From an uncultured Ruminococcus sp. (GTDB taxonomy: Bacteria > Bacillota > Clostridia > Oscillospirales > Acutalibacteraceae), in NCBI GenBank assembly GCA_905233145.1, contig CAJODI010000001.1, forward strand, positions 43,787-107,786: a DNA stretch of 64,000 nucleotides, given 5' to 3'. How positions within the stretch are numbered: position 1 is the first letter of the stretch; every line of letters begins with the position of its first letter. The position numbers were made by a program, and so were the translations under genes. Below are positions 39,007 through 52,081 of this stretch, in pieces. Below the pieces are notes generated by a model, which searched no databases, was not told where the DNA came from, and was given only the letters and a program-made list of their open reading frames with translations.

Positions 39007-39998
39007 CGTCTTTTGCCTTTATTATTTTGATTAGTAGGCTTTTTAGCAGATTCCGCGGACTCTGTAGGAACATAGGAATACTGAACCTTAGCCTCATTTT
39101 CAAACATGAGCGCGGCATGTCTTGCTTCCGATTTTGCAGTAATCTTCTGAGGGCTGCAAACCTTTGCCAGTACAAGAGACTGAACAAGACTGAGAAGAGC
39201 AGAAATAATCCAATAAAATGCCATTGCTGCCGGCACATTATAAGTGATCCAGGCAGAAAACAGAGGCAAACCGTACATAGCTATTTTCATACAGCCCTGC
39301 TGCTGAGCCATCTGATTATTATTAACCTTCTGCATAATAAACTGCGAACCGAGGTTAGAAAGCAAGCTCAAAATCGGAAACAGAATATATGGTGACAAAA
39401 ATCCCTTTTCATTTGGAATTACAAGCAAATCAATTCCAAAAAAGTTAAAACCGTTTCCAAAACTCTCAATAGCGGAAATTTCCGAAGAACTAAAAATATT
39501 CTGAATTGTTTCAGTATTCACAATATTTGGAAAAACCTTGAGCAAGCCGATTTCCTGATATGTCTGATTTATACTGGAAACATAACCCGGAATTGTATTC
39601 ACATAACCGATTGCAGACTGAACGCTCTGCGAATTGATGTGAAGCGTATTGGTCAGCGGCTGCGCAACAGCATAGAAAATACCGAAAAGAACAATAATAG
39701 GTACTATAGAAGTCAGACATCCGCCCATCGGCTTGACGCCTTCCTTTTCATATAGCTTGTTCATCTCTTCCTGAAGCTTTTGCTTGTTATTAGCGTATTT
39801 TTCTCTTAACTCCTGTTGCTTTTTCTGCATCTTAGCGGTGCCCGCCATAGACTTTTGCTGTTTAACAGAAAACGGCAGAAGAATCAGCTTTACAACAAGC
39901 GTAAAAGCTATAATTGCCAGACCAAAATTTTGGAGAACATAGAATATACCCCAAAGGATATATCCAAAAGCGTACCCCAAAAATCCAAATATTTGCAT
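39003..39998 (-). CDS. yidC: Membrane protein insertase YidC/OxaA
   Basis: KPMGGCLTSIVPIIVLFGIFYAV; genomic context. Confidence 0.94.
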   Translation of the reverse strand: MQIFGFLGYAFGYILWGIFYVLQNFGLAIIAFTLVVKLILLPFSVKQQKSMAGTAKMQKKQQELREKYANNKQKLQEEMNKLYEKEGVKPMGGCLTSIVPIIVLFGIFYAVAQPLTNTLHINSQSVQSAIGYVNTIPGYVSSINQTYQEIGLLKVFPNIVNTETIQNIFSSSEISAIESFGNGFNFFGIDLLVIPNEKGFLSPYILFPILSLLSNLGSQFIMQKVNNNQMAQQQGCMKIAMYGLPLFSAWITYNVPAAMAFYWIISALLSLVQSLVLAKVCSPQKITAKSEARHAALMFENEAKVQYSYVPTESAESAKKPTNQNNKGKRR

Positions 39999-40291
39999 AT
40001 TATTCCTTTCTTATTATCCGATTTTTTAAATTTGAGAGAAAATCGGATTTATTGATCAATTACAGTTATCCAAAATAAAAAGACGCAAACTATAATATTT
40101 AAAATAACGGCATTTCAAAAAAACTGCTGTTATTAAAGGTAAAATCATTCTACGAATAACTTAAAAATCAATATAAAATCATAATCTGAATATCAAATAT
40201 CAAAGGAAAATCTAAATATTCTGCTTAAAATCCGGGAATTTTTAGAGGTTTCCTTATATCTCTTTTGCTGATTTAGTTTACTTACAAAAAA

Positions 40292-40525
40292 TTACCTTTT
40301 TTTGTGTTTTTTCCTTTCCGGAACAGGATCGTATCCGCCCTTGGAAAAAGGGTTGCAGCGCAAAAAACGCCAAATCGTCATCAGCGTACCTACAAAAGCA
40401 CCATAGCTTTCAATTGCCTCAATACCATATTGAGAACAGGTAGGATAATATTTGCACCGAGGAGGAGTTTTTGGCGAAATTGACTGTTGATAAAACTTAA
40501 TTGCAGAAATCAAAAGCTTTTTCAT
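40292..40525 (-). CDS. yidD: Membrane protein insertion efficiency factor YidD
   Basis: [39 protein letters not shown]. Confidence 0.96.
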   Translation of the reverse strand: MKKLLISAIKFYQQSISPKTPPRCKYYPTCSQYGIEAIESYGAFVGTLMTIWRFLRCNPFSKGGYDPVPERKKHKKR

Positions 40526-40866
40526 TTTTCTAAATTCAGCGCGCCTGCCTGAGCAAGATGATTTTTCATAGCACGCGTAATAACATAAGACTTAACTTCC
40601 GGTGTTTTGGCTCTTGCAACAAATACAAAATCATATCCTTCTCTAAGCCGAGGATAAAGCTCACGAAATGCCGTGCGTATCACTCTTCTGGCTCTGCTGC
40701 GGCTAACAGCCTTGCCAACCTTTTTGCCTGTGGTTATACCATAACGCGTTGCACCGTATTTATTTTTTTGAACATATGTCACAAGTACAGGACTGACAAA
40801 GGATTTTCCGCGCCTGTAGATTCGTGAAAAATCCCTGTTTTCCTTCAACGTAATATATTTGCTCAT
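40522..40866 (-). CDS. rnpA: Ribonuclease P protein component
   Basis: [26 protein letters not shown]...[14 protein letters not shown]. Confidence 0.95.
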   Translation of the reverse strand: MSKYITLKENRDFSRIYRRGKSFVSPVLVTYVQKNKYGATRYGITTGKKVGKAVSRSRARRVIRTAFRELYPRLREGYDFVFVARAKTPEVKSYVITRAMKNHLAQAGALNLEK

Positions 40867-40950
40867 TATCGCGCACCCTCCGGCTTATGACCGGAAGCCA
40901 AGCTCCTCACCCTAAAAAAGAAAGACCACCGATAAAAAGTGGTCTGTTCT

Positions 40951-41085
40951 TTAGTAAGACAGCCTTTTTCTTCCTTTAGCTCTTCTTCTGGCTAAAACCT
41001 TTCTGCCGTTTGATGTTGACATTCTTTTTCTGAAACCGTGCTCTTTTTTTCTGTGAAGCTTCTTTGGCTGGTATGTTCTGAACAT
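40951..41085 (-). CDS. rpmH: 50S ribosomal protein L34
   Basis: Hand translation: [44 protein letters not shown] (44 aa). Not in the supplied ORF track (below length cutoff). Confidence 0.98.
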   Translation of the reverse strand: MFRTYQPKKLHRKKEHGFRKRMSTSNGRKVLARRRAKGRKRLSY

Positions 41086-41089
41086 ATCT

Positions 41090-41490
41090 GTAAACCTCCC
41101 TTCAAACTATAACCTTGCACCATAGCATTATAGCCTAAATATGCCGCTAAGTCAAGCCTTTTTTACCTTTTGAAATCATAAAAATTTAAGTTTTCCACAT
41201 CTTGTATTTTGTTAAATTGATTACCACAATATTTTATGGGTACTACTCAAGAAACTGTTGTTAATCTAAAGTACAGTTAATAAAATACAAAGACTATAAA
41301 AGCATTACAGCAGTACCTTATCTGTTATCGTTAATATAACTAAAATCATACTGCCTGCACCGCTTAAAAAATGCTTGATTTTTGTTTGTGTTTGAGGTAT
41401 AATCATTTTATATTGATTTCTAATAAATAAGGGATTTTTTTAGATTAGAAAGGGTCGCGAAAAATCGCGCAAAATGAGAGGAAGGTTGAA
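41090..41490. other. oriC: Candidate oriC region upstream of dnaA
   Basis: rpmH/dnaA divergent AT-rich intergenic region in canonical position; only degenerate DnaA-box-like words seen (e.g. TTTTCCACA). Confidence 0.45.
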
Positions 41491-41493
41491 TTA

Positions 41494-42816
41494 ATGAATT
41501 CATTTGACGACGCCTGGGAACTTATCTGCACATACTGTAAGAGCAAGATTACCGACGTAGCTTATAATACCTGGATCAGCCGAATCAAGCCCGTAAATTT
41601 AGATTTTGACTCAAACACGGCATATTTGAGTGTGCCAAACGATTTTCACCGACAAACCATCGCCCGTTGCTACATTCCCTTGCTTAATGAAGCGTTTGAG
41701 GCAATTTTTGATACAAAATTTAATATAGACCTCAAAACAGAGGAAAAGCAGCCCGAGCCCGTTGAAAAGAAACCGGCTTCAGATGATATAAGCGACGAAA
41801 ACTACGAATATACCTTTGAAACCTTCATTGTAGGTTCATCAAACAAGTTTGCTCATGCCGCATGTCTTGCTGTTGCCACAAATCCGTCAAAAGCGTATAA
41901 TCCGCTGTTCTTATATGGTAATTCCGGTCTCGGAAAAACACATCTGCTGCACGCAATCGGAAACGAAATCAAAAAAAATGACCCAAGCAAGATAATTTGT
42001 TACATAAAGGGCGATGATTTTACAAATGAACTGATTGAATCGCTCAGACTTGCCAAAATGGCTGAGTTTAGGCATAAATACAGACAAGCCGACATACTAC
42101 TGGTAGACGACGTCCAGTTTATCGGCGGCAAGGAAAGTACTCAGGAAGAATTTTTCCATACCTTCAATGCGCTTTATGAGGCAAAAAAGCAAATTGTTCT
42201 TACCTCAGACCGCCCTCCAAAGGAAATCAAAACTCTTGACGACAGGCTACGCTCACGTTTTGAACAGGATCTGATTGCCGATATTCAGCCTCCGGATCTT
42301 GAAACAAGGATAGCTATTATTAAACGCAAGGCAGAACTTGTGGATATCGAGCTGAGCAATGATGTGTGCGAATATATCGCGTCAAAAATCAAAGCAAATA
42401 TTCGCCAGCTTGAGGGAACAGTCAAAAAGCTTAAGGCTAAATCTCTGCTTAACAACGAAAAACCGACTATTTCCTCTGCTCAGGAGGTTATCTCGGATAT
42501 TTTGAATAACGATGTTCCACCGGAGGTTACGGTCGAACGCATAATTGAAGAAGTCGCACGTTCCTACGGCGTTTCCGCGGACGAAATCAGATCACAAAAA
42601 AACCGCAGCGCAAATATCAGCAACGCACGTCACATTGCAATTTATATTACGCGAGAAATGACAACACTTCCGATGGTTTCTATCGGAAAAGAATTCGGCG
42701 ACAGACACTATTCTACAATTATCTATACGATCTCAAAGGTTCAAAAGATGATGGAAAAGGATCAAAAAATAAAAGAACTTATTGAGGATACGATCAAAAA
42801 TATAAGAGACAGATAA
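41494..42816 (+). CDS. dnaA: Chromosomal replication initiator protein DnaA
   Basis: FIVGSSNKFAHAA, YGNSGLGKTHLLHAIGN, LLVDDVQFIGGKESTQEEFFHTFN, DRHYSTIIYTISKV. Confidence 0.98.
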   Translation: MNSFDDAWELICTYCKSKITDVAYNTWISRIKPVNLDFDSNTAYLSVPNDFHRQTIARCYIPLLNEAFEAIFDTKFNIDLKTEEKQPEPVEKKPASDDISDENYEYTFETFIVGSSNKFAHAACLAVATNPSKAYNPLFLYGNSGLGKTHLLHAIGNEIKKNDPSKIICYIKGDDFTNELIESLRLAKMAEFRHKYRQADILLVDDVQFIGGKESTQEEFFHTFNALYEAKKQIVLTSDRPPKEIKTLDDRLRSRFEQDLIADIQPPDLETRIAIIKRKAELVDIELSNDVCEYIASKIKANIRQLEGTVKKLKAKSLLNNEKPTISSAQEVISDILNNDVPPEVTVERIIEEVARSYGVSADEIRSQKNRSANISNARHIAIYITREMTTLPMVSIGKEFGDRHYSTIIYTISKVQKMMEKDQKIKELIEDTIKNIRDR

Positions 42817-42892
42817 ACAATAAGGTTATAGTCAAAACAACAAAGTTATATCGGTATATATCCGGAAAAAAACGCTGTAAATGATTAAATCA

Positions 42893-42916
42893 TTAAGGCA
42901 ACACCGCACAATTCAT
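42893..42916. repeat. TTAAGGCAA half-element (copy G) in dnaA-dnaN gap
   Basis: TTAAGGCAACACCGCACAATTCAT, no matching right arm. Confidence 0.65.
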
Positions 42917-43247
42917 CAACATGCAAATGTTAAATAACTTTTAATTATTAAGATTTATTTTAACATTTTCATTAACATTCGATAACAAATGATAACAATG
43001 ACTAACAAAAATAAAAAATCATTCTATAAATCATTTGTAAAAACGATCCTCGGTCTAAAATATTTCTGTAAGCGAAGAGTCTCACTCTTCCGCATAAACG
43101 AAAAATTCAACATCTTTAAAAAAAATTCCAACCAAGAGATGTGGACATGTTTTTCGCATAAATATTGAGAATTTACAGCTTTTCCATGTTTTAACATAAC
43201 CTACTACGACTACTAAATAATATACATTACATAGGAGAGTATATTGC

Positions 43248-44354
43248 ATGAAAATTTCCTGCTTAAGAACTGCGCTTACGGCAGCGGTATCAAACGCGTC
43301 AAGAGCAGTATCCGCAAAATCCGCAATACCTGCCCTTGAAGGCGTTTTAATAAAAGCACAGGGAGAAAAACTAAATATCTCAGGCTACAATCTTGAAATA
43401 GGAATAACCTCTGATATAGACGCAACAATCCAGCAACCGGGCGAAGTTGTTGTAAGCGCAAGGCTTTTTCTTGATATCGTACGCAGACTTCCTGAGGAAA
43501 TCGTCACGATTGAAACCGACGAAAGGCTGATAACCTATATAATCTGCGGTAAAGCAGAGTTTCAAATAGTTGGAATGCCCTCAATTGAATATCCGGATCT
43601 GCCAACCTTTGAAAAAACTAATTCGTTTAAAATAGATGTAAAAACTCTTCGTGAAATGATTCGTCAGACTGTTTATGCAGTAAGCGACAACGAATCAAAG
43701 CCTGTATACATGGGTTCACTGTATGAGCTTACAAACGGAATGCTGAGAATAGTCGCGATTGACGGATTCAGAATGGCGATCCGAAGCGAAACGGTTGACT
43801 GTGACAGTGTAACCGATTTTATTGTTCCGGGAAAAACTCAAAATGAGGTCTTAAAGCTCTTGACAGACGATGACGAACAGGCTGAAATTATTATAGGTCA
43901 GCGTCACATAACATATTGTGTAAAAAATTACAAGGTTATTTCAAGACTTATTGAAGGAACCTTTCTTGACTATAAAACAACAATTCCTAATGAATTTAAA
44001 ACCGAACTTGTAATTAATACAAGAAAGCTAATAGATTCTGTTGAAAGAATGTCTCTGCTTGATAATGAAAGAGTAAAAAGTCCTGTAAGATGCAAGCTTT
44101 CAAATGATGAAATAAAGCTTTCGTGTGCCTCTGCCGTAGGAAGAGCAAATGACGAAATATCGGTTACAATTGCAGGAGAGCCGCTTGAAATCGGTTTTAA
44201 TAACAGATACATGCTTGACGCACTGAGAAACGCAGATGCCGACGAAGTAAGGATAAAATTCAACAGTCCGGTATCACCAATCGTTATTGAGCCTGTCGAG
44301 GGCGACAGCTTTTTGTATATTGTAGTTCCTGTGAGGATATCTAATGAAATATGA
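43248..44354 (+). CDS. dnaN: DNA polymerase III beta subunit
   Basis: MKISCLRTALTAAVSNASRAVSAKSAIPALEGVLI; context. Confidence 0.97.
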   Translation: MKISCLRTALTAAVSNASRAVSAKSAIPALEGVLIKAQGEKLNISGYNLEIGITSDIDATIQQPGEVVVSARLFLDIVRRLPEEIVTIETDERLITYIICGKAEFQIVGMPSIEYPDLPTFEKTNSFKIDVKTLREMIRQTVYAVSDNESKPVYMGSLYELTNGMLRIVAIDGFRMAIRSETVDCDSVTDFIVPGKTQNEVLKLLTDDDEQAEIIIGQRHITYCVKNYKVISRLIEGTFLDYKTTIPNEFKTELVINTRKLIDSVERMSLLDNERVKSPVRCKLSNDEIKLSCASAVGRANDEISVTIAGEPLEIGFNNRYMLDALRNADADEVRIKFNSPVSPIVIEPVEGDSFLYIVVPVRISNEI

Positions 44355-44565
44355 CGCAGTTGAAATTGACACAGAATTTATCCGGCTTCAGGATCTTTTA
44401 AAGCTTGGCGGTGCGGTTCAGACAGGCGGCTTGGCAAAGCTTGTTATACAAAACGGTGAGGTAAGCGTAAACGGTGAAACCTGCACAATGAGAGGTAAAA
44501 AGCTCAGACCGGGTGATTTTGCCGAATATAATGGTTTTAAGCTGATTATCGAAGCAAAAAAATGA
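44344..44565 (+). CDS. yaaA: S4-domain protein YaaA
   Basis: FIRLQDLLKLGGAVQTGGLAKLVIQNGEVSVNGETCTMRGKKLRPGD. Confidence 0.93.
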   Translation: MKYDAVEIDTEFIRLQDLLKLGGAVQTGGLAKLVIQNGEVSVNGETCTMRGKKLRPGDFAEYNGFKLIIEAKK

Positions 44566-45692
44566 GAGTAATTGCGCTTAAGCTTGAAAATTACAGAAAT
44601 CTAAATAACGATATAATACTTCCCTGTGACGGAGTAAACGTAATTTGCGGTGATAATGCTCAGGGAAAAACAAATTTGATAGAGGCTCTTTGGCTGTTTT
44701 GCGGAGGACATTCATTTCGTCCTGGTAAAGACAGCGAGGTTATTTGCTGGAATAAAAAAAACGCACGGCTGGAAATGAGATTTTTCGGACAGGAAAGAGA
44801 GCAAACCGCAAAGCTTTGTTTTTTTTCCGGAAAAAAGACTGTGGAAATTAACGGAGTTGAAAAAAAATCCGCTGCCGCACTAATAGAAAAATTCTGCGCA
44901 GTTGTGTTTTCACCGGAGCATCTCAACCTTATAAAACGCGGACCCGGTGAGAGAAGAAGATTTATCGACAGTGCAATTTGTCGGGAGAAGCTGAAAAATG
45001 CCGTATTGCTTTCAAAATACAACAGACTGCTCAGCCAAAGAAATTCGTTACTGAAAAATATTTCAAAAAATCCTTCAATCAGAGAAACACTTCCTGTATG
45101 GGATGAACAGCTTATAAAAATCGGCGCGGCTTTGACAAGAAAGCGACTTGAATACATAGAAATACTGACAAAAAGCGCGGAGAAGTATCACAGCGGAATA
45201 TCAAACAGCCGGGAAAAGCTTGAAATCAGATATATTTCAACGGCCGGAATAACAGCTGATGATGATATTTATAAGGCTGAAAAAAAGCTTGGCGACGAGC
45301 TGAAAAAGAGAAACGACGAAGATATCAGGACCGGCATAACCAATGCTGGACCTCATCGCGACGATATCGAAATACTGATAAACGCAAAAAGCGCGCGCAG
45401 CTTTGCATCTCAGGGGCAGCAGCGCAGTGCAGTGCTCTCGCTAAAGCTTGCCGAAGCGAGTGTGCTTAAAGAAAGAATGGGCGAAGAGCCGGTTGTGCTT
45501 CTTGATGATGTCCTTTCTGAGCTGGACAGTTCACGAAGAGATTATTTGCTCAACGAGCTTACCGGATGTCAGGTGTTCATAACCTGCTGTGAGGATTCCG
45601 GCAGTGAACAGTTAAAAAGCGGCAAGATATTCAACGTTAGAAACGGAGAAATATCCGATGTATCTGCACTTGGGTCAGGACACGGTGATTGA
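44562..45692 (+). CDS. recF: DNA replication and repair protein RecF
   Basis: LENYRNL, CGDNAQGKTNLIEALWL, SRRDYLLNEL. Confidence 0.96.
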   Translation: MRVIALKLENYRNLNNDIILPCDGVNVICGDNAQGKTNLIEALWLFCGGHSFRPGKDSEVICWNKKNARLEMRFFGQEREQTAKLCFFSGKKTVEINGVEKKSAAALIEKFCAVVFSPEHLNLIKRGPGERRRFIDSAICREKLKNAVLLSKYNRLLSQRNSLLKNISKNPSIRETLPVWDEQLIKIGAALTRKRLEYIEILTKSAEKYHSGISNSREKLEIRYISTAGITADDDIYKAEKKLGDELKKRNDEDIRTGITNAGPHRDDIEILINAKSARSFASQGQQRSAVLSLKLAEASVLKERMGEEPVVLLDDVLSELDSSRRDYLLNELTGCQVFITCCEDSGSEQLKSGKIFNVRNGEISDVSALGSGHGD

Positions 45693-45915
45693 GGCGGAAA
45701 AAATAACGGCAATGTTTGACATTGACGCCTGCACGGTATCAAAAAAAACAAGGGATTTTCTCGCCGCGGCACAAAAAAACGGCGAAATTGTAAATGTATC
45801 CTATGAGTTGCCCAGATCATTTGTAGTTTGTCGGGAGAATGAAAAAAATATCATCTATATAAGTCAGCTTTCGACAAAAACTTTGATGAAAAGGCTATTT
45901 TCAATTGACAATTGA
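45658..45915 (+). CDS. remB: Extracellular matrix regulator RemB-like (DUF370)
   Basis: MYLHLGQDTVIEAEKITAMFDID...; overlaps recF, as in Bacillus-type order. Confidence 0.85.
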   Translation: MYLHLGQDTVIEAEKITAMFDIDACTVSKKTRDFLAAAQKNGEIVNVSYELPRSFVVCRENEKNIIYISQLSTKTLMKRLFSIDN

Positions 45916-45936
45916 AGATTTTGGAAAGAGGTATAT

Positions 45937-46698
45937 ATGAAAGGAAAAAGATGTCCTTATTGCGGTAAAAGAGTATCATATGCTTCGGCTTACGGAAGCA
46001 GAAGAAAAGCTGAATATGTATGTGAAAGATGCGGAAAAGAAAGCCGGGTCGTAATAAACAAAATCGTAATTCTTGTTTTTTTGATTTTCTTTTTGATTTC
46101 TGCCGGAATAATGGCGGCAGTAATATTTACAAATAATTCCTACAATCCGATATTTATATTATTGGTTGCGATCCCACTGCTGATTTTTCTTTTTATCAGT
46201 CCGAAATTTGTCAGTTTTGAACCGCTTAAAAAATACAAAAAATCAATGGAAGCCAGAAAAGCCGGAATTGAGTATTCAGATAACCTGATGATGTCTGATT
46301 TTGAGCCGGAGGTTTCAGGTATGGGAAGTCAGGGAATAGAAAACAGCGGACAGTTCAATATCAACAGCGACGTATTTAATAAAATAAAGGCGGAGAGGAC
46401 TGCCGCAAGAGAGAAAATCAATATGGATTCGCCTGAAACAGACAGCGAAAAGTTTAGAAAAATCAAGGAAGAGGCAGGAGAAAGCTATGTTCATATTATA
46501 AAAGATGTCAGTGAAGATCATTCAAATTCCGATTCTCCTCTCAAAAAGATTCATTCCGAGGGAACACCTTACAAGGGCAGACATTATATTGATGACGAAC
46601 CTGAAAATGATGTAAAGGAATACAGAAAACAATCTCAGTCAAATAATTCTGTTAATAAAAACAGTACAGGCAAATATACCGCAAATCGAAAGCTTTAA
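45937..46698 (+). CDS. Zinc-ribbon membrane protein of unknown function
   Basis: CPYCGKRVSYAS...CERCGKES followed by two TM helices and a charged tail. Confidence 0.6.
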   Translation: MKGKRCPYCGKRVSYASAYGSRRKAEYVCERCGKESRVVINKIVILVFLIFFLISAGIMAAVIFTNNSYNPIFILLVAIPLLIFLFISPKFVSFEPLKKYKKSMEARKAGIEYSDNLMMSDFEPEVSGMGSQGIENSGQFNINSDVFNKIKAERTAAREKINMDSPETDSEKFRKIKEEAGESYVHIIKDVSEDHSNSDSPLKKIHSEGTPYKGRHYIDDEPENDVKEYRKQSQSNNSVNKNSTGKYTANRKL

Positions 46699-46798
46699 AC
46701 AAAAGACAACATCAAATTGTTAAAAAGCATTCACTTTGAATTTTAAAGTACTGCTTTGACGTTTTATTTTCAAAATGTAAGAAATGAGCGATTTTTAG

Positions 46799-48775
<1,977 letters not shown>

Positions 48776-48884
48776 GGCAAAAACGCACACACAAATTTAA
48801 ATTCTAAGACTCTTTCTTAAAAATGTTATTTTAATACTATTATCTAATTTGAGGTATTTTATCAGAAAATAGTATAAGATAAAG

Positions 48885-48942
48885 GTATTTTCGGGCAATT
48901 AATGTTTGGTTTTCAAATTAAAGTTTCTGCTCGGACTAAAAG
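48885..48942. repeat. Solo degenerate copy of the 4401-4621 75-bp repeat
   Basis: TCGGGCAATTAATGTTTGGTTTTCAAATTAAAGTTTCTGCTCGGACTAAAAG aligns to units at 4476 and 4551. Confidence 0.6.
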
Positions 48943-48952
48943 AGGTGTATTT

Positions 48953-49384
48953 ATGCATTCCAGAAGTTATATAACTGTCCGTTATGCGGAAACAGATAAG
49001 ATGGGAATTGCCCATCACTCAAATTATCCTGTTTGGTACGAGGTGGGCAGGACAGATTTTGTAAAGATGTTCAACGTATCATATTCTGATATAGAGGCGT
49101 CAGGTATTCTTATGCCTTTAATAAACCTGACATGTCATTTCGGACTTCCTGCTCTTTATGAGGATAATCTGATAATTCGCACCTGGTGCATAAATATGGC
49201 TGCCGCAAGAATTGAGTTTACTTACTCAGTCAAGCGCAAAGAGCCTGACGGCACCGAAACAGAGCTTGGCTACGGCACAACAGAACACGCTTTTGTTGAT
49301 TCAAAAACATTTAAACCGTGTAATATCAAAAAGCGTATGCCACAGCTTTATGAGATGATTAACAAAAATATAAAAGCTCTGTAA
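48953..49384 (+). CDS. Acyl-CoA thioesterase (4-hydroxybenzoyl-CoA thioesterase-like hotdog fold)
   Basis: VRYAETDKMGIAHHSNYPVWYEVGRTDF; start trimmed to Met 48953. Confidence 0.88.
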   Translation: MHSRSYITVRYAETDKMGIAHHSNYPVWYEVGRTDFVKMFNVSYSDIEASGILMPLINLTCHFGLPALYEDNLIIRTWCINMAAARIEFTYSVKRKEPDGTETELGYGTTEHAFVDSKTFKPCNIKKRMPQLYEMINKNIKAL

Positions 49385-49484
49385 AAATTTGATTGTTTAA
49401 AAAACCGCGAAATTTTTATATCGGACTTTTAAAGGAATCATAAAAAATAATTGAATACGAAAGAAATCGAAAGGTAGAATACAG

Positions 49485-52031
49485 ATGGACGAACAGCAGA
49501 CGAACGAAATTAACGAAACAACCGAAAAAAGAATAATAGATGTTGATTTACGCGACGAAATGCGCCAAAGCTTTTTGGATTATTCTATGAGCGTAATCGT
49601 TGCCAGAGCTCTGCCCGATGTGCGTGACGGACTAAAGCCGGTTCACAGACGTATTCTATATACAATGTACGAGCGCGGTCTTGAACCATCAAAGCCATAC
49701 CACAAATGTGCCGATACAGTCGGCTCTGTTTTGGGTGCGTATCACCCTCACGGCGACGCATCGGTTTATGACGCAATGGTACGTCTGGCTCAGGATTTTT
49801 CAATGCGCTACATGCTGGTTGACGGTCACGGAAACTTTGGTTCCGTTGACGGCGATCCGCCTGCGGCATACAGATATACCGAGGCGCGAATGAGCAAAAT
49901 CTCAATGGATATGCTCACTGATATCAACAAAGATACTGTTGATTTTGTTCCAAACTACGACGACAGACTCAAAGAGCCGGTGGTACTTCCCAGTCGTTTT
50001 CCAAACCTTTTGGTCAACGGCTCAAGCGGTATCGCCGTAGGTATGGCTACCGAAATTCCTCCGCATAATCTGGGTGAGACCATAGACGCTGTATGTGCGT
50101 TAATTGATAATCCCGACGCCGAGGTTGCCGAGTTGATGGAGCATATTCCGGGTCCTGATTTTCCGACTGGCGGAATAATTATGGGCAGAAGCGGAATTCG
50201 TGCCGCTTATGCAACCGGCAAGGGCAAAATTACCGTTCGCGCCAAAACAGAAATCATTGAGGGTAAAAACGGAAGATTTAAAATTATAGTTACCGAGCTT
50301 CCGTACAAGGTTAATAAAGCAAGATTAATTGAAAATATAGCAAATCTGGTCAAGGACAAGAGACTGGAGGGTATCTCCAATATCGAAGATCACTCTGACA
50401 GAATCGGTATGCACATTGAAATTGATGTAAAGCGAGACGCTTCTCCTCAGATCGTTCTAAATCAGCTTTTCTCGTATACTCAGCTTCAAACTACCTTTGG
50501 CGCGATTTTGCTTGCTATTGTTGACGGTCAGCCAAAAATCCTCACGCTAAAGGAAATGCTTCAATGCTATATTGAGTTTCAAGAGGATGTAATTCGCCGC
50601 AGAACCGAATTTGACCTCAAAAAAGCTCGTGACAGAGAGCATATTCTCGAAGGCTTGAAGATTGCTATTGATTTTATCGACGAGGTAATCGCGATAATTC
50701 GCCGCAGCAAGGATTTGCCGAGTGCGCGCGCTGCACTTATGGAAAGATTTGGGCTGGACGAGGTTCAGGCTCAGGCAATCGTGCAGATGCGCCTAGGACA
50801 GCTCACAAATATGGAACGCGCAAAAATCGAAGAAGAAATTGCTGAGCTGCGCGAAAAAATCAAGAATTATCTTGAAATTCTCGCCAGCGAGACGCGTAAG
50901 CTTGAAATCGTAAAGGAAGAACTTATTGAGCTTCGCAATAAATATGCCGATCCAAGGAGAACCGAAATATGTTCAATCAGCGGAGAGGTTGATATTGAGG
51001 ATCTGATTCCGCAGGAGGAATGTGTACTTACTCTCACTCAGTTTGGCTATGTAAAGAGACTTTCTGTTGATACCTATAAGACCCAGCGCAGAGGCGGCAG
51101 GGGTGTTTCCGGAATGTCGCGCCGAGAAGAGGATGTTGCCACCGAAATGTTTATTATCAACTCGCACGACTATGTTCTGTTCTTCACTGACAAAGGCAAG
51201 GTCTATCGCCTGAAATGCTACGAGGTACCGGAGGGCAGCCGCCAGTCAAAAGGCATAAACATTGCTAACCTTCTTCCGATTGAACCTGACGAAAAGGTAA
51301 GCTCAATGATTCGCGTCCCTGAGTTTGACGAAGATAAATACCTGATTATGGTTACGCGCAAAGGTATTATCAAGCGAATTTCACTCAATGCATATAATAC
51401 CGCGCGTAAAGGCGGACTTATCGCGCTCGAACTTAACGAAGGAGACGAGCTTGCCTGGGTAAGAATGACAGACGGAACAAAACAGGTTATCGTTGCTACC
51501 AAAAAGGGTTACGCGATTCGTTTTAACGAAACGGATGTCAGACCAATGGGAAGGCTTGCCCGCGGTGTAAAGGCACTTTCGCTAAGGGAGGATGACCAGG
51601 TTGTCGGCATGAGCGTTGTGCGCGAGGGCGGACTTGTGCTCACTGTTTCCGAAACAGGCTACGGAAGGCTTTCTCATCCCGAGGATTATCGAATCCAGAC
51701 TCGCGGCGGTAAAGGCTTAATAAACTATCATGTTGAAAAATTCGGCGACGTTGCGGCAATCAAGGTGGTTGACCTTGATGACGACGTAATAATAATCTCT
51801 CAGGACGGAATTATTATCAGAATCGCAGCCGAATCAATCAGGCTTTGTTCACGTCCGTCAAAGGGCGTTACCGTTATGAAGGTCAGCGAGGGAGACAAGG
51901 TTGTAACTCTTGCGCGTGCTCCTCATGAGGATGACGAGAATACTTCAGAAGAAACTGAGGGCGATCCCGACGAGAGCTCAGCAGAAGATAACAAATCAAA
52001 TGAATCAGAAATAAATCAAGAAGAAAACTAA
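49485..52031 (+). CDS. gyrA: DNA gyrase subunit A
   Basis: [53 protein letters not shown]. Confidence 0.98.
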   Translation: MDEQQTNEINETTEKRIIDVDLRDEMRQSFLDYSMSVIVARALPDVRDGLKPVHRRILYTMYERGLEPSKPYHKCADTVGSVLGAYHPHGDASVYDAMVRLAQDFSMRYMLVDGHGNFGSVDGDPPAAYRYTEARMSKISMDMLTDINKDTVDFVPNYDDRLKEPVVLPSRFPNLLVNGSSGIAVGMATEIPPHNLGETIDAVCALIDNPDAEVAELMEHIPGPDFPTGGIIMGRSGIRAAYATGKGKITVRAKTEIIEGKNGRFKIIVTELPYKVNKARLIENIANLVKDKRLEGISNIEDHSDRIGMHIEIDVKRDASPQIVLNQLFSYTQLQTTFGAILLAIVDGQPKILTLKEMLQCYIEFQEDVIRRRTEFDLKKARDREHILEGLKIAIDFIDEVIAIIRRSKDLPSARAALMERFGLDEVQAQAIVQMRLGQLTNMERAKIEEEIAELREKIKNYLEILASETRKLEIVKEELIELRNKYADPRRTEICSISGEVDIEDLIPQEECVLTLTQFGYVKRLSVDTYKTQRRGGRGVSGMSRREEDVATEMFIINSHDYVLFFTDKGKVYRLKCYEVPEGSRQSKGINIANLLPIEPDEKVSSMIRVPEFDEDKYLIMVTRKGIIKRISLNAYNTARKGGLIALELNEGDELAWVRMTDGTKQVIVATKKGYAIRFNETDVRPMGRLARGVKALSLREDDQVVGMSVVREGGLVLTVSETGYGRLSHPEDYRIQTRGGKGLINYHVEKFGDVAAIKVVDLDDDVIIISQDGIIIRIAAESIRLCSRPSKGVTVMKVSEGDKVVTLARAPHEDDENTSEETEGDPDESSAEDNKSNESEINQEEN

Positions 52032-52036
52032 ACATA

Positions 52037-52059
52037 TGGGCGCACCCGGAGTGCGCCCA
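52037..52059 (+). terminator. gyrA terminator hairpin
   Basis: TGGGCGCAC-CCGGA-GTGCGCCCA. Confidence 0.65.
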
Positions 52060-52081
52060 TTGCAGTATAATATTAAATTTT

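Noticed and set aside
48810-48884. AT-rich inverted words (ATACTATTATCTAA / AATAGTATAAGATAAA) as another repeat family with 52890-52920
   Set aside because: Similarity is short and AT-biased; cannot be distinguished from chance without computation.
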